A stretch of 64,000 nucleotides of DNA, from assembly GCA_034412795.1 (NCBI GenBank), contig DAOUMD010000068.1:1-64000 (forward strand), written 5' to 3'. Below, piece by piece: positions 7,168 to 15,610 of the stretch (position 1 is the first letter of the stretch; each line of letters begins with the position of its first letter). Below the pieces are notes generated by a model that saw nothing but the letters and a program-made list of their open reading frames with translations, made no database searches and was not told where the DNA came from. Origin of the DNA: JAUVPY01 sp034412795. Lineage in GTDB: Bacteria > Chloroflexota > Anaerolineae > 4572-78 > NAK82. The position numbers and the translations under genes are program-made.

Positions 7168-9090
7168 TCATTCCAGATGGTATGTTTGCAGCGTCTCCAG
7201 ATAGTGCTCAGGCAAGCCGATGTCATAGCGTTGCCCATCCAGAATCAAGCCCAGAAACCCATCTTCGCGCCGTAGTCGGTCTAGCGCTGAGGTGAGTTGG
7301 AATTCACCTCGTTCACGCACGTTGTTGGTTATGTGCTCTTCCAGGTAGTCAAACAACTGGGGTTTGATGATATACTGTCCGAATACTGTCAGATACTCAT
7401 CCTCTGGCAGGCCGGGCGTGCGCAGGTTGCTGCGGGCGTAGTCTAGCGTTGGTTTCTCAGCGAACTCGGTGACATTGATCAAAAGATTTTCCTCAGTCCA
7501 TACTCCCGTTGCCGTTCCGAAGTTCCCGATTTCATCTTCCGGGGTACGGCGTAGTCCCAGCACGCTGATCCCGTGTCGGTTATAGGCCTCGATCAACTGC
7601 TGAGCGCACGACTTTCCGTTGTTTGAGCGATAGAGATGGTCGCCCAGCATCAATAGGAAAGGCTCGCCGCCGACTGCTTCCCTCGCGCAATACACGGCGT
7701 GACCAAAGCCTTCTTGTGTGGACTGAGTCACAAAGGACACGCGTCGCCCTACTTCAAGAAGGTACTGGGCGTAGTCCTGAAAATGGCGTGGGAGTTTGTT
7801 AAAATTCTCAATGGTTACTTGCACATTGAAGAACGACTGGAAAGGTTCCAGGTCGTGCTCTTGCACGATAATGATTACCTCGTCTATGCCGGCATTAAGT
7901 GCTTCCTCGACGATCAATAAGATAGCTGGCTTGGCAATCCCATCCCGGTCAATAACCGGGAACAACTCCTTCTTGGCTGCTTTCGAGGCCGGAAACAGCC
8001 GCGTTCCGAACCCGGCTGCTGGGATGACCGCCTTGCGCACCTTCTGGCCGGTGCGCAGCGTCAAGGTGAGGCAAGGCATCTTCAAATCACGCTCGATGAT
8101 TTCGATTATCGCCTGTTGATCAGCCTTGCTTCGCGCGATGAACTGTGCTGTTCCGTCACCTTGTGAGCCAACTCCTTTCCCACCCCAGATGTGAGGCTTG
8201 AGCGGCTCATATTCCAAGACCCGGTGCAGCACTGGCGCTGTCAGTTCCTCTGGGCAAGCTGGCTGGGCGTAGCGGTCGAAAAATGCTTGCGCTTCGACCA
8301 TCAGCGCACCAAGTCGCTCGGCATCCCCCGCCTGGAGTGTGTCAATGGCCTGATGCACGATCCGCTTGTTGATGGGGCCTAATAGTTCCTGTACGCCCCG
8401 CTCGGTCTCAGTTTCGGCAAAGGGGTAGCTACGGTTTAAGCGGGCCAGGATTTCCATAGTATCTTTCTCGGCTTGCAGGTCCACGATGACGAGATACATA
8501 TTCTGCGGGACCTGCAATTCAGTCACGTCCAAACGTTCTCCGTCAAAAGTCATAAGGATGGGGCGATTTCCATAGGCGCAACCTTGATCCATCCGTCCGC
8601 AGCGCGAGGGGGTCGTAATCTCACCCTGATAAGCCAGTTCCATCTCGCCTCGGGTTGTCATCTTCAGGTCGTAGACACGGTTAAAAGCGCGTGCTGTCAA
8701 AACACAGATGGCTGCGCTCGACGAGAGTCCTTTCTTGACCGGCAGGTCGGTCTTGTAGTTGTCGATTACCAAGCCCCGCACGTGATAGTGGGTCATGATT
8801 TGATACGCCACCCCAGCTACGTAGCTCCAGAAGCCACCGTCTTGGGCTTCCTCCAGCAGCGCTCTGGGTTCCATAGGAATCTCGTAGGGACTGTGCTTTT
8901 GGCCTTCAGGTGTGGATGAGGTCAAGACTAATGCGTTCGGGTGAGGCTCAACCTCAGCGTAGATGCCCTGATCAGTTCCTGTGATCAGTGTGAAACCCTT
9001 TTCAACATCTGCGTTGATACGCCGGTAGCTGCCGGCCCAGTCGGAATGTTCGCCAAATAGACAGATACGTCCAGGAACAAATATTTTCAT
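7168..9090 (-). CDS. Bifunctional GHMP sugar kinase - sugar-1-phosphate nucleotidyltransferase fusion
   Basis: 640 residues in two clear parts. Residues 1-340 are a GHMP kinase of galactokinase type: GRICLFGEHSDW at 7-18, the ATP loop LPVKKGLSSSAA at 116-127, and the C-terminal motif WGGKGVGSQGDGTAQF at 302-317. Residues 352-640 are a GalU/RfbA-like nucleotidyltransferase: AVIPAAGFGTRLFPASKAAK at 354-373, then GDHLYRS and the FAEKP segment. Together they could turn a free sugar into sugar-1-phosphate and then NDP-sugar. The order kinase then transferase is opposite to that of the bifunctional fucokinase FKP. The sugar is unknown; galactose, glucuronate or another hexose are possible. The downstream glycosyltransferase is a plausible consumer. 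Confidence 0.85.
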   Translation of the reverse strand: MKIFVPGRICLFGEHSDWAGSYRRINADVEKGFTLITGTDQGIYAEVEPHPNALVLTSSTPEGQKHSPYEIPMEPRALLEEAQDGGFWSYVAGVAYQIMTHYHVRGLVIDNYKTDLPVKKGLSSSAAICVLTARAFNRVYDLKMTTRGEMELAYQGEITTPSRCGRMDQGCAYGNRPILMTFDGERLDVTELQVPQNMYLVIVDLQAEKDTMEILARLNRSYPFAETETERGVQELLGPINKRIVHQAIDTLQAGDAERLGALMVEAQAFFDRYAQPACPEELTAPVLHRVLEYEPLKPHIWGGKGVGSQGDGTAQFIARSKADQQAIIEIIERDLKMPCLTLTLRTGQKVRKAVIPAAGFGTRLFPASKAAKKELFPVIDRDGIAKPAILLIVEEALNAGIDEVIIIVQEHDLEPFQSFFNVQVTIENFNKLPRHFQDYAQYLLEVGRRVSFVTQSTQEGFGHAVYCAREAVGGEPFLLMLGDHLYRSNNGKSCAQQLIEAYNRHGISVLGLRRTPEDEIGNFGTATGVWTEENLLINVTEFAEKPTLDYARSNLRTPGLPEDEYLTVFGQYIIKPQLFDYLEEHITNNVRERGEFQLTSALDRLRREDGFLGLILDGQRYDIGLPEHYLETLQTYHLE

Positions 9091-9108
9091 TGTTTATCAC
9101 CCTATGAG

Positions 9109-10116
9109 CTATTGTTCTTTCTGCTGCCAGCCCAACCCGCTGAGGCGGGCCTTTTCTAAAGCCAGGCCCGTGATGGCGGCATCTTGTACGCCGACTCCCG
9201 TCAGGTCGCACACAATGATCTGATCGTTGGTGGTGCGGCCAGGGATGTGGCCCACAACGACGTCGCCCAATTCGCCAGCCACGTCGTCCAGAGCCAGAAC
9301 ACCCTCGCTCAATGCGTGGTGAATCTCTCCAAATTCGGCGCACTGGACGAGCCGATCAGCAATGACCAGATCGGCGCGCGCCAGCAAGTTGGGATCGAGT
9401 TCTTGCTTGTCGGGGGTGTCGCTGCCGACGGCGATGATCGTAGTTCCCGGCTGTACCCAGTCGGCCGAAACTAAAGGTTGGCGGCTGGGTGTCGTGGTGA
9501 TGATCAAGTTGCTGTCGCGCACTGCCTCTTTGACCGTTCTTGACACCTGTGCATCGCAGCCACGGTCATCCATTACTTCGCGTGCGAGGTTGTCGGCGTT
9601 TACCGGGTTTCTGCTCCACACATTAACCGAGGAGATATCACGCGCGGACGCGATGGCGCGAAATTGAAATCGGGCCTGGGTACCGGCGCCGACGAATGCC
9701 GCCTGATGGATGGCGGAAGGAGCCAGATAGCGGGCAGCTACTGCGCCTGCTGCTCCAGTGCGTAGGTCTGTCAGGTAGCCGTTGTCGAGCACAATGGCGT
9801 CAAGAGCGCCGGTGATGGCGTCAAAGGCGAGCATTAACCCGCTGTTGATAGGTATACCTAGATCCCGGTTGCCGGGAAAGCTGTTGGCAACTTTGACCAC
9901 GAAGTGGAGCGCACCGGCGATGTGTGCTCCCTTTACGTGTGACTCCCCTTGCGGGGTCTCTGATGTGTGAATAGAGGGAAGCGTGAGGTTAATGACGCCA
10001 GGCAAGCTGACCTTTCCGTGTGCCAGGGCGGCGAAAGCGGCTTCAATCGCGTCGACGGCCTCGGCGGTGGAGATGGCTTGGCGGATTTCCTCTTCGTTTA
10101 GGATGAATGTAGACAT
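9109..10116 (-). CDS. Ornithine cyclodeaminase / mu-crystallin family protein
   Basis: 335 residues, normal family length. The NAD-binding Rossmann motif is AAFVGAGTQARFQ, and the N-terminal substrate region includes SHVKGAHIAGALHFVVKVA with the family lysines, then DLRTGAAGAVAARYLA. Known members convert ornithine to proline, or act as alanine dehydrogenase or imine reductases, so substrate cannot be assigned. The gene ends 18 bp before the kinase-fusion start on the same strand. A functional link with it is not obvious. Confidence 0.85.
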   Translation of the reverse strand: MSTFILNEEEIRQAISTAEAVDAIEAAFAALAHGKVSLPGVINLTLPSIHTSETPQGESHVKGAHIAGALHFVVKVANSFPGNRDLGIPINSGLMLAFDAITGALDAIVLDNGYLTDLRTGAAGAVAARYLAPSAIHQAAFVGAGTQARFQFRAIASARDISSVNVWSRNPVNADNLAREVMDDRGCDAQVSRTVKEAVRDSNLIITTTPSRQPLVSADWVQPGTTIIAVGSDTPDKQELDPNLLARADLVIADRLVQCAEFGEIHHALSEGVLALDDVAGELGDVVVGHIPGRTTNDQIIVCDLTGVGVQDAAITGLALEKARLSGLGWQQKEQ

Positions 10117-10196
10117 GAGGCCTCCGTCTTTTTGGTAAGGAATGGGTACACAAGTTAAGATATGATAGCCTGAAGGGGCGGGTTTGTAAAGTCGGC

Positions 10197-10385
10197 GCCA
10201 GGGGCTAGGTGCTGGGAGCTAGGGGCTGGGCTCAGGTGAATATGGCGTTGTTTCTTTTCGGACGACCTTGCGCTGGGCTTGATTGGCATTAGTCATAAGC
10301 TCCTCCTACTCATTGCCCCAATCCAGCTAGGCGTGGGCTTCTAGCTTCAAGGCGTTTGCCCCTAGCTCCCAGCCCTCAGCCCCTA
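10197..10385. repeat. Inverted pair of GGGGCTAG-type heptads
   Basis: The left arm near 10200-10232 and right arm near 10352-10385 are reverse complements, sharing an exact 16-bp core: GCTGGGAGCTAGGGGC at 10211-10226 pairs with 10358-10373. About 130 bp of non-coding sequence lies between. The right arm reaches the stop region of the GT4 gene. Confidence 0.85.
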
Positions 10386-11521
10386 GCTATCTCACTGTAT
10401 ACGTCAAGAAGCCGGCGAGCCGCCTCTTCCCACTCGAACTTCCTCGCTTGCTCATATCCACGCTTGATCAGCTTTTCGCGTAGTAAAGAATCTACCGCCA
10501 ACCTGCGCATCGCATCGGCTAGCGCCTCTGTGTCAGTTGCTTCTACCATTAAGGCGGCGTCTCCAGCGATCTCGGGCAGCGATGAGTTGTTGGCACACAC
10601 AACCGGCGTTCCGCAAGCCATAGCTTCCAATACAGGGATGCCAAAACCTTCATAGTGACTGGGGAAAGCGAAGAGGGTGGCCAGGCTGTATAGGGCGGGC
10701 AGATCCTCGTCGGCCACATACCCCGCGAAATGAATCCGTTCTCGAAGGGGGGATGTCTCGGCGGCAGCAAAGATGTCGTCATAAAGCCAGCCTTTGCCAC
10801 CAGCGATCACCAGGTGAAGATCGGCTATGGACGGCATTTCGCTCGCAGCCGCCATCTGGCTAAATGCGGCGATGAGACCGGTGAAGTTCTTACGTGGCTC
10901 CAGGGTGCTGACGCTCAGGATAAAGCGGCCGGGGAGTTTGTAGCGTGCTTGGATTTGGCCCAGGGTCCCTGGCTCGGCCACAGGCTGGAAACGCTCCTCC
11001 ACGCCTGCGCCGATAACTGTGATCCGATCGGTGGGAACCTGCATCAATTCTATGAGGTCAGCGCGGGTGCTTTCTGAGTCGGCCAGCACGTGGCGGGCGC
11101 GGCGTAGACTGCGCGGGACAGCTTTGGTTAGCCACGCCAATAGCGCTGGGTGAGCTCCTTGGGGATAGCGCAAAAAGCTCAGGTCGTGCACTGTTAACAG
11201 ACTGGGAGTGAGGCTTGGCGGTAAGGTGAAGCTGGGACCATGGAAAAGGTCGGCCCGGCCGCTAAACAATTCCACCGGCAGGGGAAGGTTTAGCCGGTAC
11301 CAGAGAACAGTTGCCCACCGGTCGGAGATAGGGGCAAAGCGCAGTTTGAAATTGGTGGGTAACGTGGTCGGAATGAAGTGCGCCCCGGCCCGTCCCAGCA
11401 CCATCAGGGTATATTGGTTCTTGGAATCTATGCGGGTGAGAGCCTGTACCAGCCCCCGGGTATAGCGACCAATACCGGCACGCTGGTGAACAGCAGGCGT
11501 GTAATCAATGGCGATGTGCAT
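10376..11521 (-). CDS. Glycosyltransferase family 4 (GT-B fold)
   Basis: 381 residues. It begins MHIAIDYTPAVHQRAGIGRY, the usual N-terminal acceptor domain with a glycine-rich loop. The donor-binding domain has the E-x7-E type motif in FPSHYEGFGIPVLEAMACGT followed by PVVCANNSSLPEIAGDAALM. It transfers a sugar from an NDP-sugar, most likely a hexose or deoxyhexose onto a polysaccharide repeat unit in the cytoplasm. It lies on the minus strand in a run with GtrA and O-antigen ligase-like genes. The C-terminus, near the heptad repeat, ends LLDVYSEIARG and looks normal. Confidence 0.9.
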   Translation of the reverse strand: MHIAIDYTPAVHQRAGIGRYTRGLVQALTRIDSKNQYTLMVLGRAGAHFIPTTLPTNFKLRFAPISDRWATVLWYRLNLPLPVELFSGRADLFHGPSFTLPPSLTPSLLTVHDLSFLRYPQGAHPALLAWLTKAVPRSLRRARHVLADSESTRADLIELMQVPTDRITVIGAGVEERFQPVAEPGTLGQIQARYKLPGRFILSVSTLEPRKNFTGLIAAFSQMAAASEMPSIADLHLVIAGGKGWLYDDIFAAAETSPLRERIHFAGYVADEDLPALYSLATLFAFPSHYEGFGIPVLEAMACGTPVVCANNSSLPEIAGDAALMVEATDTEALADAMRRLAVDSLLREKLIKRGYEQARKFEWEEAARRLLDVYSEIARG

Positions 11522-11556
11522 CGGTCAGGTGTCGACCTGTTACTCTCATTGATGAG

Positions 11557-11616
11557 AGCCTTTCATAATTCGTGCTCAAGATTTCCAAAGTCTGACGGCC
11601 TGAATTACGAAAGGCT
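11557..11616. repeat. Imperfect 22-bp inverted repeat
   Basis: AGCCTTTCATAATTC (11557-11571) faces GAATTACGAAAGGCT (11602-11616) with one mismatch in the core. It could fold as a hairpin in the spacer upstream of the GT4 start. Confidence 0.6.
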
Positions 11617-11626
11617 TTCATTAGCT

Positions 11627-11810
11627 ACTAAGGATTGAGAATTAAATAACTTCCTCAAATGCAAGCGAAATACTGGCCTGATGCAGTCGGCCAGGTAGTG
11701 TTGACATTTGTGCATTCCCAGAGATGCATTGGGTTATCTGTTGCGGTGTTCTCAGGCGCAAAGACTCAAATGTCAACACGGCCTAATGGGGAAGTTATTA
11801 AATCCTTAGT
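11627..11810. repeat. Nested inverted-repeat (MITE-like) segment
   Basis: The outer arms are ACTAAGGATT plus TTAAATAACTTCC (11627-11654) and GGAAGTTATTAAATCCTTAGT (11790-11810). The inner arms GTGTTGACATTTG (11698-11710) and CAAATGTCAACAC (11767-11779) are exact. The whole 184-bp segment is non-coding and fills the gap between the GT4 start and the GtrA stop. Confidence 0.65.
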
Positions 11811-11811
11811 C

Positions 11812-12321
11812 CTAAAGCCCCCGGTAGGTCCAGAGGCGATTTACTCCGAAATTCCAAAAGAGGACGACGCCGATGGCGATGGCTTTGGCCAGATTATAAT
11901 TCCACGGGTCGGGGATGAAATTCGCGAACACAGGGCTGAGCCCAACCACGATCAGATTATTAATACCCAGACCGATGATGTTTATTAATGTGAATTGGGG
12001 GAGCTGCTGGCGTATAGGCCGTGATCGCGATTCGGGGTAGGTCCACAGGCGGTTCCAGGTGAAATTGCTGAGGATGGCGATGCTCACTGACAGAGTGTTG
12101 GCCCATAGTAGCGGCCAACCAAAATACTTGTGCATCAAGTTCAACACGGCGAAGTCAATGATAGCGCCGATGGCGCCGACGACAGCGAACTTGATGAAAC
12201 GTTCGAGCTCTTTGCGGTTGCCGGCGTAGAGGGTGTACACTGTGGCGGGAATGGACAAATGCTTTACCTCATTGTCTTTTGAAATGGTGCCATTTGCTGG
12301 AAGATTTCGCGTCTCGGGCAT
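11812..12321 (-). CDS. GtrA family membrane protein
   Basis: About 169 residues from ATG 12321 with an AGGTCAC element upstream; the frame is also open to a TTG at 12366. GtrA core: RFIKFAVVGAIGAIIDFAVL, ANTLSVSIAILSNFTWNRLW and a final helix ending FWNFGVNRLWTYRG. This gives four membrane helices, as in the GtrA/DPMS accessory family that helps move or modify polyprenyl-linked sugars (for example glucosylation of O-antigen, arabinogalactan assembly). It is followed on the minus strand by a GT4 and preceded by an O-antigen ligase-like gene, consistent with a glycan-export role. Confidence 0.85.
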   Translation of the reverse strand: MPETRNLPANGTISKDNEVKHLSIPATVYTLYAGNRKELERFIKFAVVGAIGAIIDFAVLNLMHKYFGWPLLWANTLSVSIAILSNFTWNRLWTYPESRSRPIRQQLPQFTLINIIGLGINNLIVVGLSPVFANFIPDPWNYNLAKAIAIGVVLFWNFGVNRLWTYRGL

Positions 12322-12376
12322 AAGTGACCTGTCTGTAATGTTAAACCTTGCAACCTGAATTGTCAATTCTAGCTAC

Positions 12377-13891
12377 TTATTTCATTTTGCCGTGCCGCGT
12401 GCTGTAAATAAGACACAAAAGGCCGAGCACGATGGCTATGTGCAAGTACATCCCCTGAACAAACAGGTTGTCCACCAGATTATGCACGCTGAAATGCACG
12501 AGCACTCCTACACAACCGGCGGCCACTGCTCGCTGAAATCCGCTAGAGCGGTGTGCTGCTATCCAGCCTAACCCAAAGGCGGCCAGCCAGAAAAGGCCGT
12601 AGGCCACAAATCCCATCAACCCGGTCTCGGCCCCTACATTGAGGTAATAGTTGTGAGCGTGTCCCAGCGGGTCAAGCCAGCGCCCGATGGCGTAAGCCGG
12701 ATACACCACTGCGTAGTTCCCGAATCCGACACCCAGCCAGGGATGATCGCGCCACATGTTGATGGCGGCTTTCCAATGGGCTAGCCGCTCGATGGCGGCG
12801 AAGTTGGCGTTTGTCACCTCGGCCGTGGCGATGTCGGGAATGCTGAGAGCCGTCAACGCGTCGCTGAAGCGTTGAATGATAGTTGGGGGCAGGGCTTGAA
12901 AAGCACCCATTGCACCTGCCATAGCGAGCGCTGCGACCACTAGCCCTAGCAGGACAGCCGTCCTCCCACCCCGCGCCAGGCTAACGGTCACTATCGCCAC
13001 CGCAAAACCAATCCAGGCCCCCCGTGACTGGCTGGCGTACAGCGCAGCCAGCATCAGCGCAAAAGAGATTAGGAAGTAGGCAGTAGGTAATAAGTAGTAA
13101 GGAGCGGTGAATCTGACAGTCCGTGTGGGTTGGCGGTCGGCCGGCAGTCGCAGATTAGTCATTCCCCAGAGCGCAAGGCTGAAGGCGATGGGCAGCACCA
13201 AACCCAGGTAGCCAGCGTAGGGGTTGGGTTGTCGGAAGGTGCCGTAGGCGCGCAGGAAGCGTCCGCCGAAGAGCAGAAAGCCCTCCGGGCCGACGCGGAA
13301 CAGGAATTGATAAAGACCGAGGAGAGCTTGCGCCATACCTGCCAGCAGTATAGCGCCGACCAGCCAGGGTAGGTGGTGGCGTTCCACGTTGGCGACGATG
13401 AAGAGGTAAAGGGCCAGCATCTCCAGCCATTTCAGGCTTTCCGTCAACGCTGCACCCAATGACAAAGCGACTAGCCACGAAGCCAGGATCACGCCCAGCC
13501 AAAGCAGCCACGGGAGCAGTAGAGGAGGATGAGGGATCACGATTTGGCGGCTGGCCGTCATGCGCAATAACCAGACAACTAGGATCAGTAGCAGCAGTGC
13601 TTCCATCGCGCCCACGCTGACACCGCCGACCTGGATGCTGATTAGGGCGCTGAAAGGGATGAGAGGGATGAGCGCAACTAGCCCCCAGACTGGGTTCAGT
13701 AGAATGAGCGCAATGGCTATCGTCCCCAACAGCCCGGCGGTAGCCAGATGCAGGGGAAGCCGGGCCAGGGCCAACCCAATGACCAACAAAACCACGAGTA
13801 GCCCAGACTTCCGGTGGATGGAAGAGGCAGAGGTTTGGGCAAAGTGCCGGTTGGCAAAGGTTGGTTGCTTAGGCGAGGTAATTGGAGTCAT
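12377..13891 (-). CDS. O-antigen ligase/polymerase family (Wzy-C) membrane protein
   Basis: 504 residues, about 10-12 membrane helices. The Wzy-C periplasmic loop is seen as HPWLGVGFGNYAVVYPAYAI and LGHAHNYYLNVGAETG, the usual H-N-x2-L region of ligases and polymerases. It would join or transfer undecaprenyl-linked glycans outside the membrane. The stretch PYYLLPTAYFLI is encoded by heptad repeats at 13071-13103. The start ATG 13891 lacks a strong ribosome-binding site. Whether it is a ligase or a polymerase cannot be told. Confidence 0.85.
   Translation of the reverse strand: MTPITSPKQPTFANRHFAQTSASSIHRKSGLLVVLLVIGLALARLPLHLATAGLLGTIAIALILLNPVWGLVALIPLIPFSALISIQVGGVSVGAMEALLLLILVVWLLRMTASRQIVIPHPPLLLPWLLWLGVILASWLVALSLGAALTESLKWLEMLALYLFIVANVERHHLPWLVGAILLAGMAQALLGLYQFLFRVGPEGFLLFGGRFLRAYGTFRQPNPYAGYLGLVLPIAFSLALWGMTNLRLPADRQPTRTVRFTAPYYLLPTAYFLISFALMLAALYASQSRGAWIGFAVAIVTVSLARGGRTAVLLGLVVAALAMAGAMGAFQALPPTIIQRFSDALTALSIPDIATAEVTNANFAAIERLAHWKAAINMWRDHPWLGVGFGNYAVVYPAYAIGRWLDPLGHAHNYYLNVGAETGLMGFVAYGLFWLAAFGLGWIAAHRSSGFQRAVAAGCVGVLVHFSVHNLVDNLFVQGMYLHIAIVLGLLCLIYSTRHGKMK
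13071..13103. repeat. Heptad AAGTAGG/CAGTAGG repeats, in-frame
   Basis: Imperfect 7-mers (AAGTAGG, CAGTAGG, TAATAAG, TAGTAAG) inside the Wzy-like gene, encoding PYYLLPTAYFLI at a helix boundary. Confidence 0.7.
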
Positions 13892-13925
13892 AGCTCAGGC
13901 AGTCTGTCATAGCCACTAACTGTCT

Positions 13926-14038
13926 CATACGATTTGGGTGCATTCAAAATGAGTGGTAGGGGTGGGTCTTGCACCCACCCCGGGGCACCCGCAAGGGGCA
14001 CCCCTACCAACCCATTTTGAACACGCCCATACGATTTG
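13926..14038. mobile_element. MITE-like palindromic element with 11-bp flanking direct repeat
   Basis: CATACGATTTG occurs at 13926-13936 and again at 14028-14038, like a target-site duplication. Between them TTCAAAATGAGTGGTAGGGG faces its near reverse complement (CCCCTACCAACCCATTTTGAA). The core GGGTCTTGCACCC and CACCCGCAAGGGG gives further stems. The GTAGGGG...CCCCTAC style is common in Chloroflexota and cyanobacteria (recalled, not checked). There is no transposase gene here, so it would be non-autonomous. Confidence 0.65.
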
Positions 14039-14153
14039 TCGAGGCGTGCCTGCGTGTGAAGGTCGCTAGTCACAGGGGTGGTATCGATAGTCAGGATGAT
14101 ACCACGTTGGCTGGAGGGCGTCAATAATAGGCGCTTTGTCAACAGAATGCTCT

Positions 14154-14182
14154 TTGACTTTCGTTTATCTCTAGAGTATACT
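14154..14182 (+). promoter_or_regulatory. Sigma-70-type promoter
   Basis: TTGACT at 14154-14159 and TATACT at 14177-14182 are 17 nt apart, close to consensus, about 45 nt ahead of the start of the stalked surface protein. Confidence 0.8.
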
Positions 14183-14225
14183 TTCGCTTTGCGTACTTCC
14201 CCAACGAAGGAGTCTCATAGTCGCG

Positions 14226-15542
14226 TTGAAGATCCGGTCTTTTATCGCTTTGTCGCTACTGCTGGCGGTATTGCTAGTCCAACCCTCGCCCGTTGCCGGA
14301 CAGGACGGTTTTCGCGATGTCTGCCAGGAGGATCCCAATCAACTGCTCCAGAATTGCGGCTTCGGCCAGGGCCTGAACGGCTGGCAGACCTTCATTGAGG
14401 GTGGCCAGGTCAGTATCAGTACCGTAGACGGGGGCGCCTGTCATTCGCCTTTATGCCCGGCTGCATTCTTTGTGTCGAATGGTTCCTTCATCGCCGGGCT
14501 GTATCAGCAGGTGCCGGCCACACCCGGCGTCACCTACTGGGCCAACGTCACCTGGCTGGTGTTCGAGCCGGCCGGCAAAGTAGACAACACAGTGGGGCGC
14601 CGGGTTGGCATCGATCCCACCGGCGGCACCGATCCCACGTCGCCGGCGATCGTGTGGAGCCAGGAACTTTGGCGCACCTTCGAGAGTTGTGAATACAAAA
14701 TTTGTCCCGAACTCCAGGTCTCGACGGAGGCTCAGAATTCGACGATCACCGTCTTTGTGCGCATCGAGGATACGTGGAAGGACCGCCACGATGAATTCTC
14801 CTACGTGCCGGAGGCCTTCTTTGGTATGGAGGAGCAATTTTGGCTTGACGACGTGGGCGTGATCCCCATCGGCGCGGTCCCTGCGCCAACCCCGGAGCCG
14901 CCTACGCCCACGCCCATCCCGCCAACGTCGACGCCAGCCCCTGATATGCAGATGCTTGCTCAACAACCTACTGACACACCATTCCCTCCAACCGAAACAC
15001 CCGTACCCACGGAAGAGATCTCCGTGTCGCCTACACCCGAACCGACGACTGCAATTCCAACCGATACCCCGACTCCCTTGCCGCCAACACCCACACTCAC
15101 CACCACGCCAACGCCTACCTTCACGCCCGTGCCTCCTACCTCTACCTCTACCTCTACCTCTACCCCAACCCCATCACCGACGGTTACCCCCACGGCTACT
15201 CCCGAGCCGTTCTTATCCTCTGGCTTGGGTATCGTGGGCGGTGGCGCAGTTTGCCTGGTGGGCGCTGGTCTGGTAGTCCTGCTGGTGGTTGGGGCCTTTT
15301 TGTTCTGGCTTTACCGGCTAGGAATGAGCGAGGATGAGGAGTACGAGGATGAGGAAGGCTGGGAGTCAGGAAGTCAGGAAATCAGGGAATCAGGAAATCG
15401 GGGAATCAGGGAATCGGGGGATCGGGAGATTGGGGAGCCAGGAAGTCAGAAGGCTGAGGGGGTGAGAGATCAGGATACTGAGGAATCCGGGAAGACCAAC
15501 GATTTTCCTGATTCCCTGATTCCCCGATTCCCTGATTCCTGA
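14226..15542 (+). CDS. Stalked surface protein, single C-terminal membrane anchor
   Basis: 438 residues from TTG 14226, with AAGGAG upstream. Signal peptide at 1-25. An all-beta carbohydrate-binding-like ectodomain (about 26-225) begins with the QNCGFGQGLNGWQT type edge of CBM-like jelly rolls and includes an LDDVGVIP end strand. Then comes a Pro/Thr-rich stalk (about 226-325), a membrane helix (GGGAVCLVGAGLVVLLVVGA) and a short cytoplasmic tail. The last 60 or so residues (SGSQEIRESGNRGIRESGDR and following) are encoded by the octad-repeat pair at 15361-15541, so the natural tail was probably shorter. Ligand unknown. Confidence 0.7.
   Translation: MKIRSFIALSLLLAVLLVQPSPVAGQDGFRDVCQEDPNQLLQNCGFGQGLNGWQTFIEGGQVSISTVDGGACHSPLCPAAFFVSNGSFIAGLYQQVPATPGVTYWANVTWLVFEPAGKVDNTVGRRVGIDPTGGTDPTSPAIVWSQELWRTFESCEYKICPELQVSTEAQNSTITVFVRIEDTWKDRHDEFSYVPEAFFGMEEQFWLDDVGVIPIGAVPAPTPEPPTPTPIPPTSTPAPDMQMLAQQPTDTPFPPTETPVPTEEISVSPTPEPTTAIPTDTPTPLPPTPTLTTTPTPTFTPVPPTSTSTSTSTPTPSPTVTPTATPEPFLSSGLGIVGGGAVCLVGAGLVVLLVVGAFLFWLYRLGMSEDEEYEDEEGWESGSQEIRESGNRGIRESGDREIGEPGSQKAEGVRDQDTEESGKTNDFPDSLIPRFPDS
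15361..15541. repeat. Inverted octad pair forming the 3' end of the stalked-protein gene
   Basis: The left arm (about 15361-15428) has AGTCAGGA, AATCAGGG and AATCGGGG units. The right arm (about 15503-15541) reads GATTTTCCTGATTCCCTGAT then CCCCGATTCCC, the reverse complement of the same units. The reading frame and stop codon of the stalked protein lie inside the pair. Confidence 0.85.
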
Positions 15543-15553
15543 TCACATCACCG

Positions 15554-15581
15554 TTGACTTTTGCACATCCTCATATATACT
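15554..15581 (+). promoter_or_regulatory. Promoter of threonine synthase
   Basis: TTGACT (15554-15559) and TATACT (15576-15581), 16 nt apart. The -35 box doubles as an in-frame TTG, which is why a longer open frame exists; the GTG at 15611 is the better start. Confidence 0.75.
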
Positions 15582-15610
15582 CTGGGCATTCAAGTTTGAG
15601 GAGTAGCCCT

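Larger units (their letters stand above)
13892..14225. other. Divergent intergenic region with MITE-like repeat and promoter
   Basis: A 334-bp gap between divergent genes. It holds the MITE-like repeat at 13926-14038 and the promoter at 14154-14182. No gene is supported in it. Confidence 0.7.

Noticed and set aside
7110..7238. Longer N-terminus for the thioesterase
   Set aside because: It would overlap the kinase-fusion gene by about 70 bp and adds residues atypical of the family.
15554..15610. Upstream TTG start for threonine synthase
   Set aside because: It coincides with the -35 box of the promoter; the GTG at 15611 has a good ribosome-binding site.
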